From: Chloroflexota bacterium
Lineage (GTDB): Bacteria > Chloroflexota > Anaerolineae > UBA4142
DNA: 16,433 nucleotides
Direction: 5' to 3'
Assembly (NCBI GenBank): GCA_016199405.1
Contig: JACQGS010000079.1
Span: 1-16,433, forward strand
The notes beneath the pieces are model-generated. The model worked only from the letters and a program-made list of their open reading frames with translations, ran no database searches and was not told the DNA's origin. The first letter of the stretch is position 1, and every line of letters starts with the position of its first letter. A program made the position numbers and the translations under genes. Of the stretch, positions 1-7,014 are shown piece after piece.

Positions 1-1
1 A

Positions 2-103
2 GGCACTCCTTTCGTCGTGACACAAGATTTGTTGGGCAAACAAACTGTAGCACAACTGGGAGTGCCTTGGCTACATCTCATTTTGACAGTGGATGAAGCC
101 TGA
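2..103 (+). CDS. 3' end of an unidentified protein (5' end outside window)
   Basis: A reading frame is open from the left edge for 33 codons and stops at TGA 101-103, 24 bases before the ATG of the following permease. The visible C-terminus includes the stretch GKQTVAQLGVPWLHL. I do not recognise the family. The close spacing and shared strand suggest it is in the same operon as the permease, where enzymes of nucleoside or base metabolism are common, but nothing in these 33 residues shows that. The frame could also be a chance opening, because it is short and carries no recognisable motif. Confidence 0.45.
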   Translation, partial: GTPFVVTQDLLGKQTVAQLGVPWLHLILTVDEA

Positions 104-131
104 GACCTGCTACCTGTCACCTGCCACATGT
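104..131. repeat. Heptamer-period repeat (NACCTGY-type, 4 units) at a start codon
   Basis: Four consecutive 7-base units fill the gap between two genes: gacctgc, tacctgt, cacctgc, then the diverged cacatgt. The permease ATG (128-130) lies inside the last unit. No Shine-Dalgarno sequence is visible in the gap. It is one of several unrelated heptamer-period repeats in the window. Confidence 0.7.
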
Positions 132-1099
132 CTTTCTGGATAAACATCCTCACCGCCGGCGTTGCCAACGGCACCGCGCTCTTGTTTGCGACGATCGGCG
201 AATTGTTTGCGGAGCGCGCCGGCGTTTTGAATTTGGGCGTCGAAGGCATGATGCTGCTCGGCGCGGTGACCGGCTATAGCGTCGCGCATTCGACCGGCAA
301 TGTATGGCTCGGCATTCTTGCCGGCATCATCGCCGGCGGCATTTTCAGTTTGCTGCACGCGTACGTCGTGATCGCGTTGCGCGCAGATCAAGTCGTGAGC
401 GGCTTGTCGCTTTCGCTGCTCGGTATCGGCTTGAGTTTGGTGTTAGGCGAAGGGCTGGCGCAATTGAAGGGCGTGCCGACCGTGCCGATGTTCAGCATTC
501 CGCTTTTGCAATCCATTCCGTTTCTCGGTCCGATTTTATTTGAAAGCAAAAGTGCGCTCGTCTATCTCGGCTATCTGCTCGTTCCCGTCGCGTGGTTTTA
601 TATTTATCGCACGCGCCCGGGTTTGCATTTGCGCGCGATCGGCGAATATCCGGCGGCGGCGGATTCATTGGGCATCAATGTTTTTCGCTTGCGTTACTTT
701 TACGTTTTCGTTGGCGGCGCGCTCGCCGGGCTTGCCGGCGCGTCACTCTCGCTTTCGATCACGCCGGGCTGGTTCAGCGAATTCACGACGTCCGGCTTTG
801 GCTGGATCGCGATTGGCTTGGTGATTTTCGCGCAGTGGGACCCGGTGCGCGCGGCAGTCGGCGCGTATTTGTTCGGCTCGCTCCGCCGGTTCATTCTCGA
901 TATGCAAGGACCGCCGACGATTTTATTTTTTCCGAATCCGTTTTTCCAGGATCGCAACTTGCAATTCTTTTTGGAAATGCTGCCGTACGCGCTGACCGTC
1001 ATCGTGCTGGTGATCGGCTCGCGCGAAGCTTTGCGCCGGCGGCTCGGCGCGCCGGCAGCGTTGGGCATTCCGTACGTAAGAGGGGAGAGAGGGTTGTGA
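128..1099 (+). CDS. BMP-family ABC transporter permease (NupQ/YufQ-like)
   Basis: This is a 323-residue integral membrane protein of the branched-chain/ribose-type ABC permease fold found in BMP (basic membrane protein) importers, which mostly carry nucleosides. Hydrophobic segments run the whole length. The family motif VLNLGVEGMMLLGA lies near residues 33-46, and the cytoplasmic coupling segment AIGEYPAAADSLGINV near residues 170-185 should contact the ATPase. The length is normal for the second permease of such systems. It is clearly paralogous to the permease at 5922-6857, sharing PVAWF and the GGAL(A/S)G(L/I)AGASLS segment. Its partner permease, ATPase and lipoprotein are not next to it, so they are expected upstream of the window. 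ATG 128 is the only sensible start, although no ribosome binding site is visible. The ligand cannot be told from the sequence. Confidence 0.92.
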   Translation: MSFWINILTAGVANGTALLFATIGELFAERAGVLNLGVEGMMLLGAVTGYSVAHSTGNVWLGILAGIIAGGIFSLLHAYVVIALRADQVVSGLSLSLLGIGLSLVLGEGLAQLKGVPTVPMFSIPLLQSIPFLGPILFESKSALVYLGYLLVPVAWFYIYRTRPGLHLRAIGEYPAAADSLGINVFRLRYFYVFVGGALAGLAGASLSLSITPGWFSEFTTSGFGWIAIGLVIFAQWDPVRAAVGAYLFGSLRRFILDMQGPPTILFFPNPFFQDRNLQFFLEMLPYALTVIVLVIGSREALRRRLGAPAALGIPYVRGERGL

Positions 1100-1121
1100 A
1101 TTCAATTAGCAAAGAGACATT

Positions 1122-2036
1122 ATGAAGTTGCCACATCCGATTCCGTATCAAGGCAGCAAGCGAAATATTGCCAAGTTCATCTTGCCGTTCTTCCCGCGTC
1201 AAATGGAAACCTTGATCGAGCCATTCGCGGGGTCTGCGGCGATTTCCATTGCGGCGGCTTGCGCGGGCAAGGCGTCGCGTTTCCATCTGAATGACATCAA
1301 CAAGCCCTTGATGACACTCTGGCGTTCCATCATCAATCATCCGGAGGAAATTGCTGACGGCTACGAACGCTTGTGGGTTGAACAACAAGGGCGCGAAAGA
1401 AGATATTACGATCAAATTCGTGACCTGTTCAACAAAACGCAAGAGCCGCAATACTTGTTTTATCTGCTGGCGCGGTGTGTCAAAGCATCCATTCGTTACA
1501 ATGCCAAGGGGGAGTTCAACCAGAGTCCGGACAATCGAAGATTGGGCAGAAATCCGGATCAGATGAAAGAAGACATATTCGCGGTTTCAAATCTCTTTCA
1601 CGGTAGAGCAAAGATTACAAGCGTTGATTATAGAGACGTAATAGATTCCGCGACCAAAGATGATCTGGTCTATATGGATCCTCCTTATCAAGGAGTATGC
1701 GGCACCGATGATCCGCGTTATTACAGCAACGGCGTCAAATTTGAAGAATTCATTTTAGCGTTAGAGTCGCTCGTGCGGCGTCGGATTTCATTTGTATTGA
1801 GTTATGACGGTCGGACCGGAACAAAAACCTATGGGAAGCAACTGCCACGGGAATTAGGTCTTGGTCGTATCGAAATCAATGCCGGTCGTTCAACCCAACT
1901 AACTTTGTTGGGAAAGAGCGAGAACACATTTGAAGCGATCTACCTATCGAGCGATTTGATGAATCGCTTGGAAATAACGGAGAAAGAATTGGCAAGGCAA
2001 GTTGGCAGCAAGGCAATTCAACTTGCATTTGCGTAG
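1122..2036 (+). CDS. D12-class N6-adenine DNA methyltransferase (Dam-like)
   Basis: This 304-residue enzyme should transfer a methyl group from S-adenosylmethionine to adenine N6 in a specific DNA site. Family motifs appear in the alpha-class order: PIPYQGSK (residues 6-13, motif X), EPFAGSAA (33-40, the AdoMet-binding motif I), HLNDINKP (55-62), the FNQS loop (132-135) and the catalytic DPPY (186-189, motif IV). The length fits Dam, DpnII-type and FokI-type relatives. The recognition site cannot be read from the sequence. The gene starts 22 bases after the permease stop and is followed 15 bases later by an HNH nuclease gene, so it is most likely the modification half of a restriction-modification system rather than a housekeeping Dam. 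Its codons are richer in A and T than those of its neighbours, consistent with transfer. Confidence 0.93.
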   Translation: MKLPHPIPYQGSKRNIAKFILPFFPRQMETLIEPFAGSAAISIAAACAGKASRFHLNDINKPLMTLWRSIINHPEEIADGYERLWVEQQGRERRYYDQIRDLFNKTQEPQYLFYLLARCVKASIRYNAKGEFNQSPDNRRLGRNPDQMKEDIFAVSNLFHGRAKITSVDYRDVIDSATKDDLVYMDPPYQGVCGTDDPRYYSNGVKFEEFILALESLVRRRISFVLSYDGRTGTKTYGKQLPRELGLGRIEINAGRSTQLTLLGKSENTFEAIYLSSDLMNRLEITEKELARQVGSKAIQLAFA

Positions 2037-2051
2037 GGGAGACTAACTCTG

Positions 2052-2786
2052 ATGCCGAGTAAATCTTACTCGAAGAAGATCGTCAAGCAATTAGAATCAA
2101 TTGCTAACAAGCGGGCGCGGGTCGTTATTCGTCATATTCTCAAACGAGGTTTTGTGACGACGGAGGAATTAGAGAAAAAATACGGATACAATCATCCGCC
2201 GAGGGCTGCGCGAGATGTGCGGGAAGCCGGCATTCCTCTGGAAACTTTTCGCGTCAAATCTTCTGATGGACGATCGATTGCCGCTTATCGTTTTGGCGAT
2301 TTATCGAAAGTCCGGCGGGGAAAATTGCAGGGGAGAGTTGCGTTCCCCAAAAAACTCAAGGACGAATTGTATTTGCATCAAGACGGCAAGTGTGCTATTT
2401 GTTCGGGCAAATTTGAATCCCGCTATTTGCAGATTGATCATCGAATTCCGTACCTCGTAGCGGGTGACAAACCAGATTCTGCTTGGATTGTGGATGTATT
2501 CATGTTGCTCTGTGGTTCGTGTAATCGAGCCAAGTCTTGGTCGTGCGAGCATTGTCCAAATGGGTTGAGAGATAAAATTCCGCAAGTTTGTTCCCAGTGT
2601 TATTGGGCAAGTCCCATGAATTACGTCCATGTTGCCTTGAGAGAAATCAGACGCGCGGACATCACGTGGAACGAAGAAGAGGTGCAGGCGTACGAACGGT
2701 TGAAAAAGGCGGCGCAAGACAACCAAGCCGCGATCCCGGAGTTCGTGAAAAATATTCTGGCTCGAACGATTGACTCCCATAACTGA
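2052..2786 (+). CDS. HNH endonuclease with N-terminal winged-helix-like domain (probable type II restriction enzyme)
   Basis: This 244-residue protein has an N-terminal helical region (about residues 20-80) with a winged-helix look and the segment NHPPRAARDVREAGIPLETF (48-67). An HNH core follows: CAIC (114-117), catalytic-type IDH (128-130), and CGSCNRAKS (154-162) carrying the distal Asn 158. A second Cys-pair set, CEHC (165-168) and CSQC (180-183), probably binds another zinc. HNH nucleases of this layout are common restriction enzymes, and the gene sits directly behind a D12 adenine methyltransferase, so it probably cuts unmethylated sites of that enzyme. Composition is AT-rich like the methyltransferase. 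It could instead be a homing or McrA-like nuclease, but tight pairing with the methyltransferase makes that less likely. The cleavage site is unknown. Confidence 0.87.
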   Translation: MPSKSYSKKIVKQLESIANKRARVVIRHILKRGFVTTEELEKKYGYNHPPRAARDVREAGIPLETFRVKSSDGRSIAAYRFGDLSKVRRGKLQGRVAFPKKLKDELYLHQDGKCAICSGKFESRYLQIDHRIPYLVAGDKPDSAWIVDVFMLLCGSCNRAKSWSCEHCPNGLRDKIPQVCSQCYWASPMNYVHVALREIRRADITWNEEEVQAYERLKKAAQDNQAAIPEFVKNILARTIDSHN

Positions 2787-2794
2787 ATAAGCGC

Positions 2795-3106
2795 ATGAAC
2801 GAAACACTTGCTCCCACCAAACCAAGAATCGAATTCATCGTGGCGGAAGAACTCGAACCGCCGTGGCGCGTGCTGATTCATAACGACGACGTCACGCCGA
2901 TGGACTTTGTCGTGCGCATCTTGCAAGGCGTTTTCGAGTTGCCCTTTGAACGCGCCGAGGCGATTATGCTGACCGCGCATCACGAAGGCATGGCGTATGT
3001 CGCGACGTATTCGAAAGACGAAGCGCAGCGCCGCGTCGAGCGCGCGCATCAACTCGCGCGGATGGACGGGTATCCGCTCAAGTTCACGGTGGAGCCGGAA
3101 GGGTAA
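2795..3106 (+). CDS. clpS: ATP-dependent Clp protease adaptor ClpS
   Basis: A full-length 103-residue ClpS. The adaptor recognises proteins with destabilising N-terminal residues (Leu, Phe, Tyr, Trp) and delivers them to ClpAP or ClpCP. The core begins PWRVLIHNDDVTPM (residues 23-36), where Asn-Asp-Asp forms part of the N-degron alpha-amino site. It continues with the conserved TAHHEG (60-65), whose His lines the same pocket, and ends in PLKFTVEPE. An unstructured N-terminal tail of about 20 residues precedes the core, as in the family. The gene begins 8 bases after the HNH nuclease stop, so it may be co-transcribed with it, but that neighbourhood is probably accidental. No clpA or clpC is in the window. 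Confidence 0.95.
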   Translation: MNETLAPTKPRIEFIVAEELEPPWRVLIHNDDVTPMDFVVRILQGVFELPFERAEAIMLTAHHEGMAYVATYSKDEAQRRVERAHQLARMDGYPLKFTVEPEG

Positions 3107-3116
3107 AAAAAATCTA

Positions 3117-3144
3117 AATTCGTAATTAGTAATTCGTAATTCAT
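3117..3144. repeat. Heptamer-period repeat (AATTCGT-type, 4 units)
   Basis: Four tandem 7-base units, aattcgt, aattagt, aattcgt and aattcat, lie just after the clpS stop. They are imperfect copies with a fixed period. No function is evident. A second, different heptamer repeat follows about 40 bases downstream. Confidence 0.8.
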
Positions 3145-3185
3145 TGGATGCGATATACACTTTTAGAATTAGAGAAACAAAGGAT

Positions 3186-3213
3186 ATGAATTATGAATTA
3201 TGAATTATGAATT
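3186..3213. repeat. Perfect tandem heptamer (ATGAATT)x4 spanning a start codon
   Basis: Four identical ATGAATT copies place ATGs at 3186, 3193, 3200 and 3207. Only the third (3200) opens the transporter frame. ATGs 3186 and 3193 each encode a five-codon peptide ending in TGA. A purine-rich AAAGGA (3179-3184) lies upstream and is best spaced (8 bases) for the decoy ATG at 3193. Because 7 is not a multiple of 3, the penultimate copy is always the in-frame one, whatever the copy number. Confidence 0.9.
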
Positions 3214-4441
3214 TTCTCCCACCGTTCCCCTCTATCGCAATCGCGATTACATGCTGCTGTGGGGCGGGCAAGTTATTTCCTCGCTCGGCTCCGCAATTTC
3301 CGGCATCGTTTTTCCGCTGTTGATTCTCGCGCTGACGAATTCGCCGGCGGCGGCAGGCATTGCCGGCGCGCTCGGATCGTTGCCCTATCTTTTTCTGTCG
3401 CTGCCCGCCGGCGCGCTGATTGACCGCTGGGATCGCAAGCGCGTCATGATTTTGTGCGACACCGGGCGCGCGCTCGCGATGGCAAGCATTGCCGCCGCGT
3501 TGTTTTTCAACGCGCTGACGATTTGGCAAATCTACATCGTCGCGCTGATCGAAGGGACGCTGTTCGTTTTTTTCAACATCGCCGATACCGCCGCGATACC
3601 GCGCGTCGTGCCGAAAGAGCAATTGCCGGAAGCGACCGGTCAAAATCACGCGGCACAGGCGACGACCGGCATCGTCGGTCCGTCCATCGGCACGGTGTTG
3701 TATCAGAGTTTGGGGCGCGCGTTTCCGTTTTTGCTCGATGCGATTTCGTACGGCGTGTCGGTCGTTTCATTATTTTTTATCAAAACGAATTTTCAAACCG
3801 AACGCACGGTCGCGCAGCGGCATTTGCTTGTGGAAATCCGCGAAGGACTGAGCTGGTTGTTTGATCAGCCGCTGATTCGCTTTATGGCGTTCGTGACTGG
3901 CGGATTGAATTTCGTCAACGCGGCGACCGGGTTGTTTGTCATTGTGCTGGCGAAGCGACTCGGCGCGAGCGACGCGGAAATCGGCATTATCTTTAGCATC
4001 GGCGCGATTGGCGGCATCGCTGGCGCGCTCGTGGGCGGGCGGATTCAACAGCGCTTCAAATTCGGGCAGGTGATTATCGCGACCGTTTGGATTCATGCGT
4101 TGGTTTTTCCGTTGTATTTGCTCGCGCCGAACATCATCGTGCTCGGTGTGATTTCGGCATTCCTCTATGTTACCGGACCCATTTACAACGTGGTGCAATT
4201 CAGTTATCGCCTCGCGCTGATTCCGGATCGCTTGCAGGGGCGCGTGAACAGTTCGTTTCGGCTGATCGCGTTTGGATTTCAGCCGCTGGGCGCGGCGTTG
4301 TCCGGTTTTCTGATCGAACGCGCCGGCGTCGTGCCGGCGTTGTTGGCGTTCGCGGTGTGGGAATTGGGATTGAGCATTCTCGTTTTTATCAATGCGGATA
4401 TTCGGAACGCGCCGCCGCTAGTGCAGCAACTTGATGTGTAG
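3200..4441 (+). CDS. MFS transporter (MFS_3/EntS-like exporter)
   Basis: This 413-residue protein has about twelve hydrophobic segments, as expected of the major facilitator superfamily. It should use the proton gradient to export a small molecule across the inner membrane. It begins with the subfamily-typical LYRNRDYMLLWGGQVISSLG (residues 11-30). The loop 2-3 signature GALIDRWDRKRVMI lies around residues 72-85. Relatives include the enterobactin exporter EntS and macrolide exporters, so drug or secondary-metabolite efflux is a reasonable guess, but the substrate is unknown. The in-frame start can only be ATG 3200 or later, because a TGA lies two codons upstream, and this ATG sits inside a heptamer repeat. 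The last codons overlap the left arm of a long inverted repeat (4419-4516). Confidence 0.88.
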   Translation: MNYEFSPTVPLYRNRDYMLLWGGQVISSLGSAISGIVFPLLILALTNSPAAAGIAGALGSLPYLFLSLPAGALIDRWDRKRVMILCDTGRALAMASIAAALFFNALTIWQIYIVALIEGTLFVFFNIADTAAIPRVVPKEQLPEATGQNHAAQATTGIVGPSIGTVLYQSLGRAFPFLLDAISYGVSVVSLFFIKTNFQTERTVAQRHLLVEIREGLSWLFDQPLIRFMAFVTGGLNFVNAATGLFVIVLAKRLGASDAEIGIIFSIGAIGGIAGALVGGRIQQRFKFGQVIIATVWIHALVFPLYLLAPNIIVLGVISAFLYVTGPIYNVVQFSYRLALIPDRLQGRVNSSFRLIAFGFQPLGAALSGFLIERAGVVPALLAFAVWELGLSILVFINADIRNAPPLVQQLDV

Positions 4442-4516
4442 TACGGTTGGGACGAAGTCAGTGCTGGAACCGTGAAAGCGGGCGGATCGACTTCGCAGTA
4501 TCGAGTTGATGCACTA
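4419..4516. other. Nested inverted repeat at the 3' end of the MFS gene (possible structured RNA or mobile remnant)
   Basis: Positions 4419-4435 pair with 4500-4516, with 15 Watson-Crick pairs, one G-T pair and one mismatch in 17. Inside, CGAAGTC (4453-4459) pairs with GACTTCG (4489-4495). The left arm covers the last codons and stop of the MFS gene. There is no T-run after it, so it is not a plain intrinsic terminator. I do not recognise an RNA family. It does not fit an integron attC core, because the sequences at the arm ends do not match the expected 7-mers. Confidence 0.6.
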
Positions 4517-4571
4517 CAGGAACGCGCGCCCGCGGATTAAGTTGCGCAAGATGACAGATGTCAGGTTTTTC

Positions 4572-4590
4572 GCGTGACGCGGTGCGTGAC
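4572..4590. promoter_or_regulatory. Direct repeat GCGTGAC x2 upstream of the importer promoter (possible activator site)
   Basis: Two exact GCGTGAC copies (4572-4578, 4584-4590) start 12 bases apart, and the second ends about 21 bases before the -35 box at 4612. The position would suit an activator binding adjacent half-sites. Two 7-mers can also recur by chance in GC-rich DNA. Confidence 0.3.
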
Positions 4591-4611
4591 ACATTTCACC
4601 CCAATGAGTAG

Positions 4612-4641
4612 TTGACCAATATTTTTTTTCTGTGTTAGAAT
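4612..4641 (+). promoter_or_regulatory. Sigma70-like promoter of the ABC importer operon
   Basis: TTGACC (4612-4617) and TAGAAT (4636-4641) are separated by 18 bases that include an eight-T tract. Transcription would start near 4648. It is the only strong promoter-like match before the permease at 4686 and probably drives the importer genes. Confidence 0.68.
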
Positions 4642-4708
4642 AGGAAAAGTTATCAGCGGTCGCGCGTTGCGTTCAATGCGCGGCGTTGGTCGCGGGTCAA
4701 CTTTTCCT
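4642..4708. promoter_or_regulatory. Inverted repeat in the leader, AGGAAAAGTT / AACTTTTCCT
   Basis: A perfect 10 bp pair joins 4642-4651 and 4699-4708, immediately after the -10 box. Between the arms, 4664-4683 or so can form an 8 bp hairpin with a CGTT loop (arms gcgcgttg and caatgcgc). This could be a leader RNA closed by a terminal stem, or two DNA operator half-sites. The predicted transcription start falls within the left arm, which weakens the RNA reading. No known riboswitch consensus is recognised. Confidence 0.5.
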
Positions 4709-5876
4709 CTTCGTTGATCCGCACATCTCCTCGAAAAGTGCCGCTGAGCGTTTGCCATTCTTTCGTCGGTTTTATCCGAGAAAGGAAACGCTGATCGAAA
4801 CTCAACGGCCGCGCTTCGATCTGGGTCGCCTCGATTTTATTCTCATTCCCGCGCTTGCCGGCGGATTGGGCTTGCTCGTCGGCGCGCTGATGCTGCTCGC
4901 GCTCGGCGCGAATCCGCTGGACGCGTATGCCGCGATGCTGCAAGGCGCGTTCGGCAGTCCCAACGCGTTCTCCGATACGCTGGTGAAAGCCGGTCCGCTC
5001 CTCTTTGTTGGCATCGGCACGTGCATCGCGTATCGCTGCGGTGTGATCAACATCGGCGGCGAAGGGCAGCTGGTGATGGGCGCGCTCGCGGCGACCGGCA
5101 TCGCGCTGACGTTTCAAGATGCCCCGGCAATTTTTCTCATCCCCGCCGGACTGTTCGCCGGCTTTATTGGCGGCGCGGTCTGGGGCGGCATCGCCGGCAT
5201 TCTCAAAGTCAAATTCCGCGTCAACGAAGTGCTCTCCACGATCATGCTGAATTCGATCGCCGGATTCATTATGACCTTCCTCCTCACCGGTCCGCTGATC
5301 GACCCGACCACTGCCGACAACGCGATCAAAATTCCGCAAACCCAGCGGCTCCCCATCGCCGCCGATTTGTGGCGCTGGATACCGACGCGCTTTCACGCCG
5401 GGCTGATTCTCGGCGTCGTCATCGCGATTCTGGTCTATATTCTTTTGTGGCGCACGACGATTGGCTATCGCATCCGCGCGGTCGGGTTCAATCCTCGCGC
5501 ATCGCAATACGCCGGCATTTCGGTGGCGCGCTATCAACTGCTCGCGTTCTTGTTGAGCGGCGCGCTCGCCGGTTTGGGCGGCGCGGTCGAATTATTCGGC
5601 GTGACACACCGTTTATTTTCCGACGGCTTGGCGCACGGATTTACCGGCAATGCCGGCTTTAACGGCATCGTCGCCGCGCTCTTTGGCGGCTTGCATCCGG
5701 TCGGCACGATTCCCGCGTCTATTTTATTTGGCGCGCTGCTTGTCGGCGCGAATCAACTCCAACGCACGATTCAAGTCCCGTCCGCCTTTGTCGTCACGCT
5801 AGACGGCTTGATCGTCGTGTTCGTGGTCGCGTCTCAGATTTGGGCGCAGAGGAAAAAGAGAGTGATTGAGAGATAA
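4686..5876 (+). CDS. BMP-family ABC transporter permease (NupP/YufP-like), start uncertain
   Basis: This is the first transmembrane subunit of the importer, up to 396 residues with about nine hydrophobic segments. The typical GVINIGGEGQLVMGALAATG (residues 112-131) and the coupling segment RAVGFNPRASQYAGISVARY are present. It should pair with the permease at 5922-6857. The start is unclear because no in-frame ATG exists near the beginning. TTG 4686 gives the longest frame but lies inside the leader inverted repeat. TTG 4752 has no ribosome binding site. CTG 4791 is preceded by GAGAAAGGA (4778-4786) at about 4 bases and would begin the protein just before the first family-conserved region. I list the longest frame; a start near 4752-4791 may be the true one. 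The gap to the next permease is 45 bases. Confidence 0.9.
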   Translation: MVAGQLFLFVDPHISSKSAAERLPFFRRFYPRKETLIETQRPRFDLGRLDFILIPALAGGLGLLVGALMLLALGANPLDAYAAMLQGAFGSPNAFSDTLVKAGPLLFVGIGTCIAYRCGVINIGGEGQLVMGALAATGIALTFQDAPAIFLIPAGLFAGFIGGAVWGGIAGILKVKFRVNEVLSTIMLNSIAGFIMTFLLTGPLIDPTTADNAIKIPQTQRLPIAADLWRWIPTRFHAGLILGVVIAILVYILLWRTTIGYRIRAVGFNPRASQYAGISVARYQLLAFLLSGALAGLGGAVELFGVTHRLFSDGLAHGFTGNAGFNGIVAALFGGLHPVGTIPASILFGALLVGANQLQRTIQVPSAFVVTLDGLIVVFVVASQIWAQRKKRVIER

Positions 5877-5893
5877 AGAGATTACTAATCTCT
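5877..5893. other. Short hairpin in the permease-permease gap
   Basis: AGAGATT (5877-5883) pairs with AATCTCT (5887-5893) around a three-base loop, directly after the stop codon of the first permease. The rest of the 45-base gap is pyrimidine-rich, with no T-run and no ribosome binding site before ATG 5922. It may stabilise or process the mRNA, but this is weak evidence. Confidence 0.4.
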
Positions 5894-5921
5894 CATTCCC
5901 TCAATCTCTTCATCAACTTTT

Positions 5922-6857
5922 ATGGTCACCGATTTATTTTCTCCCACCGTCCTGATCGGCATCCTCACCTCTGGCGTGCGGCTCGCCACGTCGTACTTGT
6001 ACGCGGCGATTGGCGAGACGTTCGGGCAAATTTCCGGCGTGCTCAACCTCGGCGTCGAAGGAATTATGCTCGTCGCGGCGTACGCGGCGTACTATGTCGT
6101 TCTCAAAACCGGCGATCTTGCCTTGGGCTTGCTGGTCGCGATCCTCGTCGGCGGGGCGATGGGCTTGGCAATGGCGTTCATCAGTGTGACGCTGAAAGCC
6201 GAGCAGGGCATTAGTGGCATCGGCGTGTATTTGTTTGGATTGGGACTGAGCGATTTGCTTTATCGTGTCACGGTCAAATCGCCGCAGACAGTTACCGGTT
6301 TTCAAAACATCTCGATTCCCGGCTTGACGGATATTCCCGTCCTCGGACCGATTCTGTTCAATCAGAATGTTTTGGTGTACGGCGCGTTCGCGCTTGTGCC
6401 GGTGGCGTGGTTCGTGCTGAACAAGACGTCGTTTGGGCTGGCAGTGCGCGCGGTCGGACAGAATCCGGAAGCGGCGGACACGCTCGGCATCAGCGTTGCG
6501 CGGATTCGCTACATCACCGTGACGCTCGGCGGCGCGTTATCCGGCATCGCCGGCGCATCGCTCTCGATCGCGCTGTTGAATTTATTTCAGCAGAATCTGA
6601 CGAGCGGGCAGGGTTTCATCGCGGTCGCGCTCGTTTATTTTGGCGCGTGGAAGCCGGCGCGCGTGATGCTCGGCTGTTTGCTGTTCAGCATGGTGAACGC
6701 GTTGCAATTGTGGATTCAAGTGCTCAACATTCCGATTCCGTCCGACATTGCGCTGATGATGCCGTACGTGCTGACGATCGTCGCGCTGATGTTCGCGGCG
6801 CGCGCGGTTGTGACGCAGCCGGCGGCGCTGACAAAACCGTTTGAGCGGGGGGAGTGA
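5922..6857 (+). CDS. BMP-family ABC transporter permease (NupQ/YufQ-like)
   Basis: The second transmembrane subunit of the importer, 311 residues and almost entirely hydrophobic segments. VLNLGVEGIMLVAAYAAY (residues 40-57) and the coupling segment VGQNPEAADTLGISVARIRY are the diagnostic family motifs. It probably forms the membrane heterodimer with the product of 4686-5876. It is a paralogue of the permease at 128-1099. ATG 5922 is chosen because the family-conserved N-terminal helix begins about 10 residues later. No Shine-Dalgarno sequence is visible, suggesting translation coupling or leaderless-like initiation. The rest of the importer (lipoprotein, ATPase) lies beyond an 850-base transposase element, so the operon has been interrupted. 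Confidence 0.94.
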   Translation: MVTDLFSPTVLIGILTSGVRLATSYLYAAIGETFGQISGVLNLGVEGIMLVAAYAAYYVVLKTGDLALGLLVAILVGGAMGLAMAFISVTLKAEQGISGIGVYLFGLGLSDLLYRVTVKSPQTVTGFQNISIPGLTDIPVLGPILFNQNVLVYGAFALVPVAWFVLNKTSFGLAVRAVGQNPEAADTLGISVARIRYITVTLGGALSGIAGASLSIALLNLFQQNLTSGQGFIAVALVYFGAWKPARVMLGCLLFSMVNALQLWIQVLNIPIPSDIALMMPYVLTIVALMFAARAVVTQPAALTKPFERGE

Positions 6858-6868
6858 AGCTATTTCTT

Positions 6869-6989
6869 GCTGACTAAAAGTCAGCGCGCTATAGCGATGC
6901 CGCTGGGCGTCTGCCTGCGCAGACGCGGGCTCTTGTCCGCGGCGGACAATCGGCGTGCATGCGCCCTCGCGGGGCGATTTCAAATCGCC
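6869..6989. repeat. Left hairpin array (five stem-loops)
   Basis: Hairpins in order: GCTGACT/AGTCAGC (6869-6885); GCGTCTGC/GCAGACGC with CTGC loop (6907-6926); TTGTCCGC/GCGGACAA with one-base loop (6933-6949); GGCG/CGCC with inner G-T pairs (6952-6965); GGCGATTT/AAATCGCC with one-base loop (6973-6989). A further perfect palindrome CGCTATAGCG occupies 6887-6896. AAGGAGG (7001-7007) and the transposase ATG (7015) follow. Confidence 0.85.
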
Positions 6990-7014
6990 AAATTTTCATC
7001 AAGGAGGGAAACCA

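Noticed and set aside
4419..4516. Integron attC site
   Set aside because: The arms are long and paired, but the expected RYYYAAC / GTTRRRY core 7-mers are not at the ends and no integrase is present.
4642..4708. Known riboswitch (purine, preQ1 or similar) in the importer leader
   Set aside because: No match to the core bases of these aptamers that I can recognise, and the left arm overlaps the predicted transcription start.
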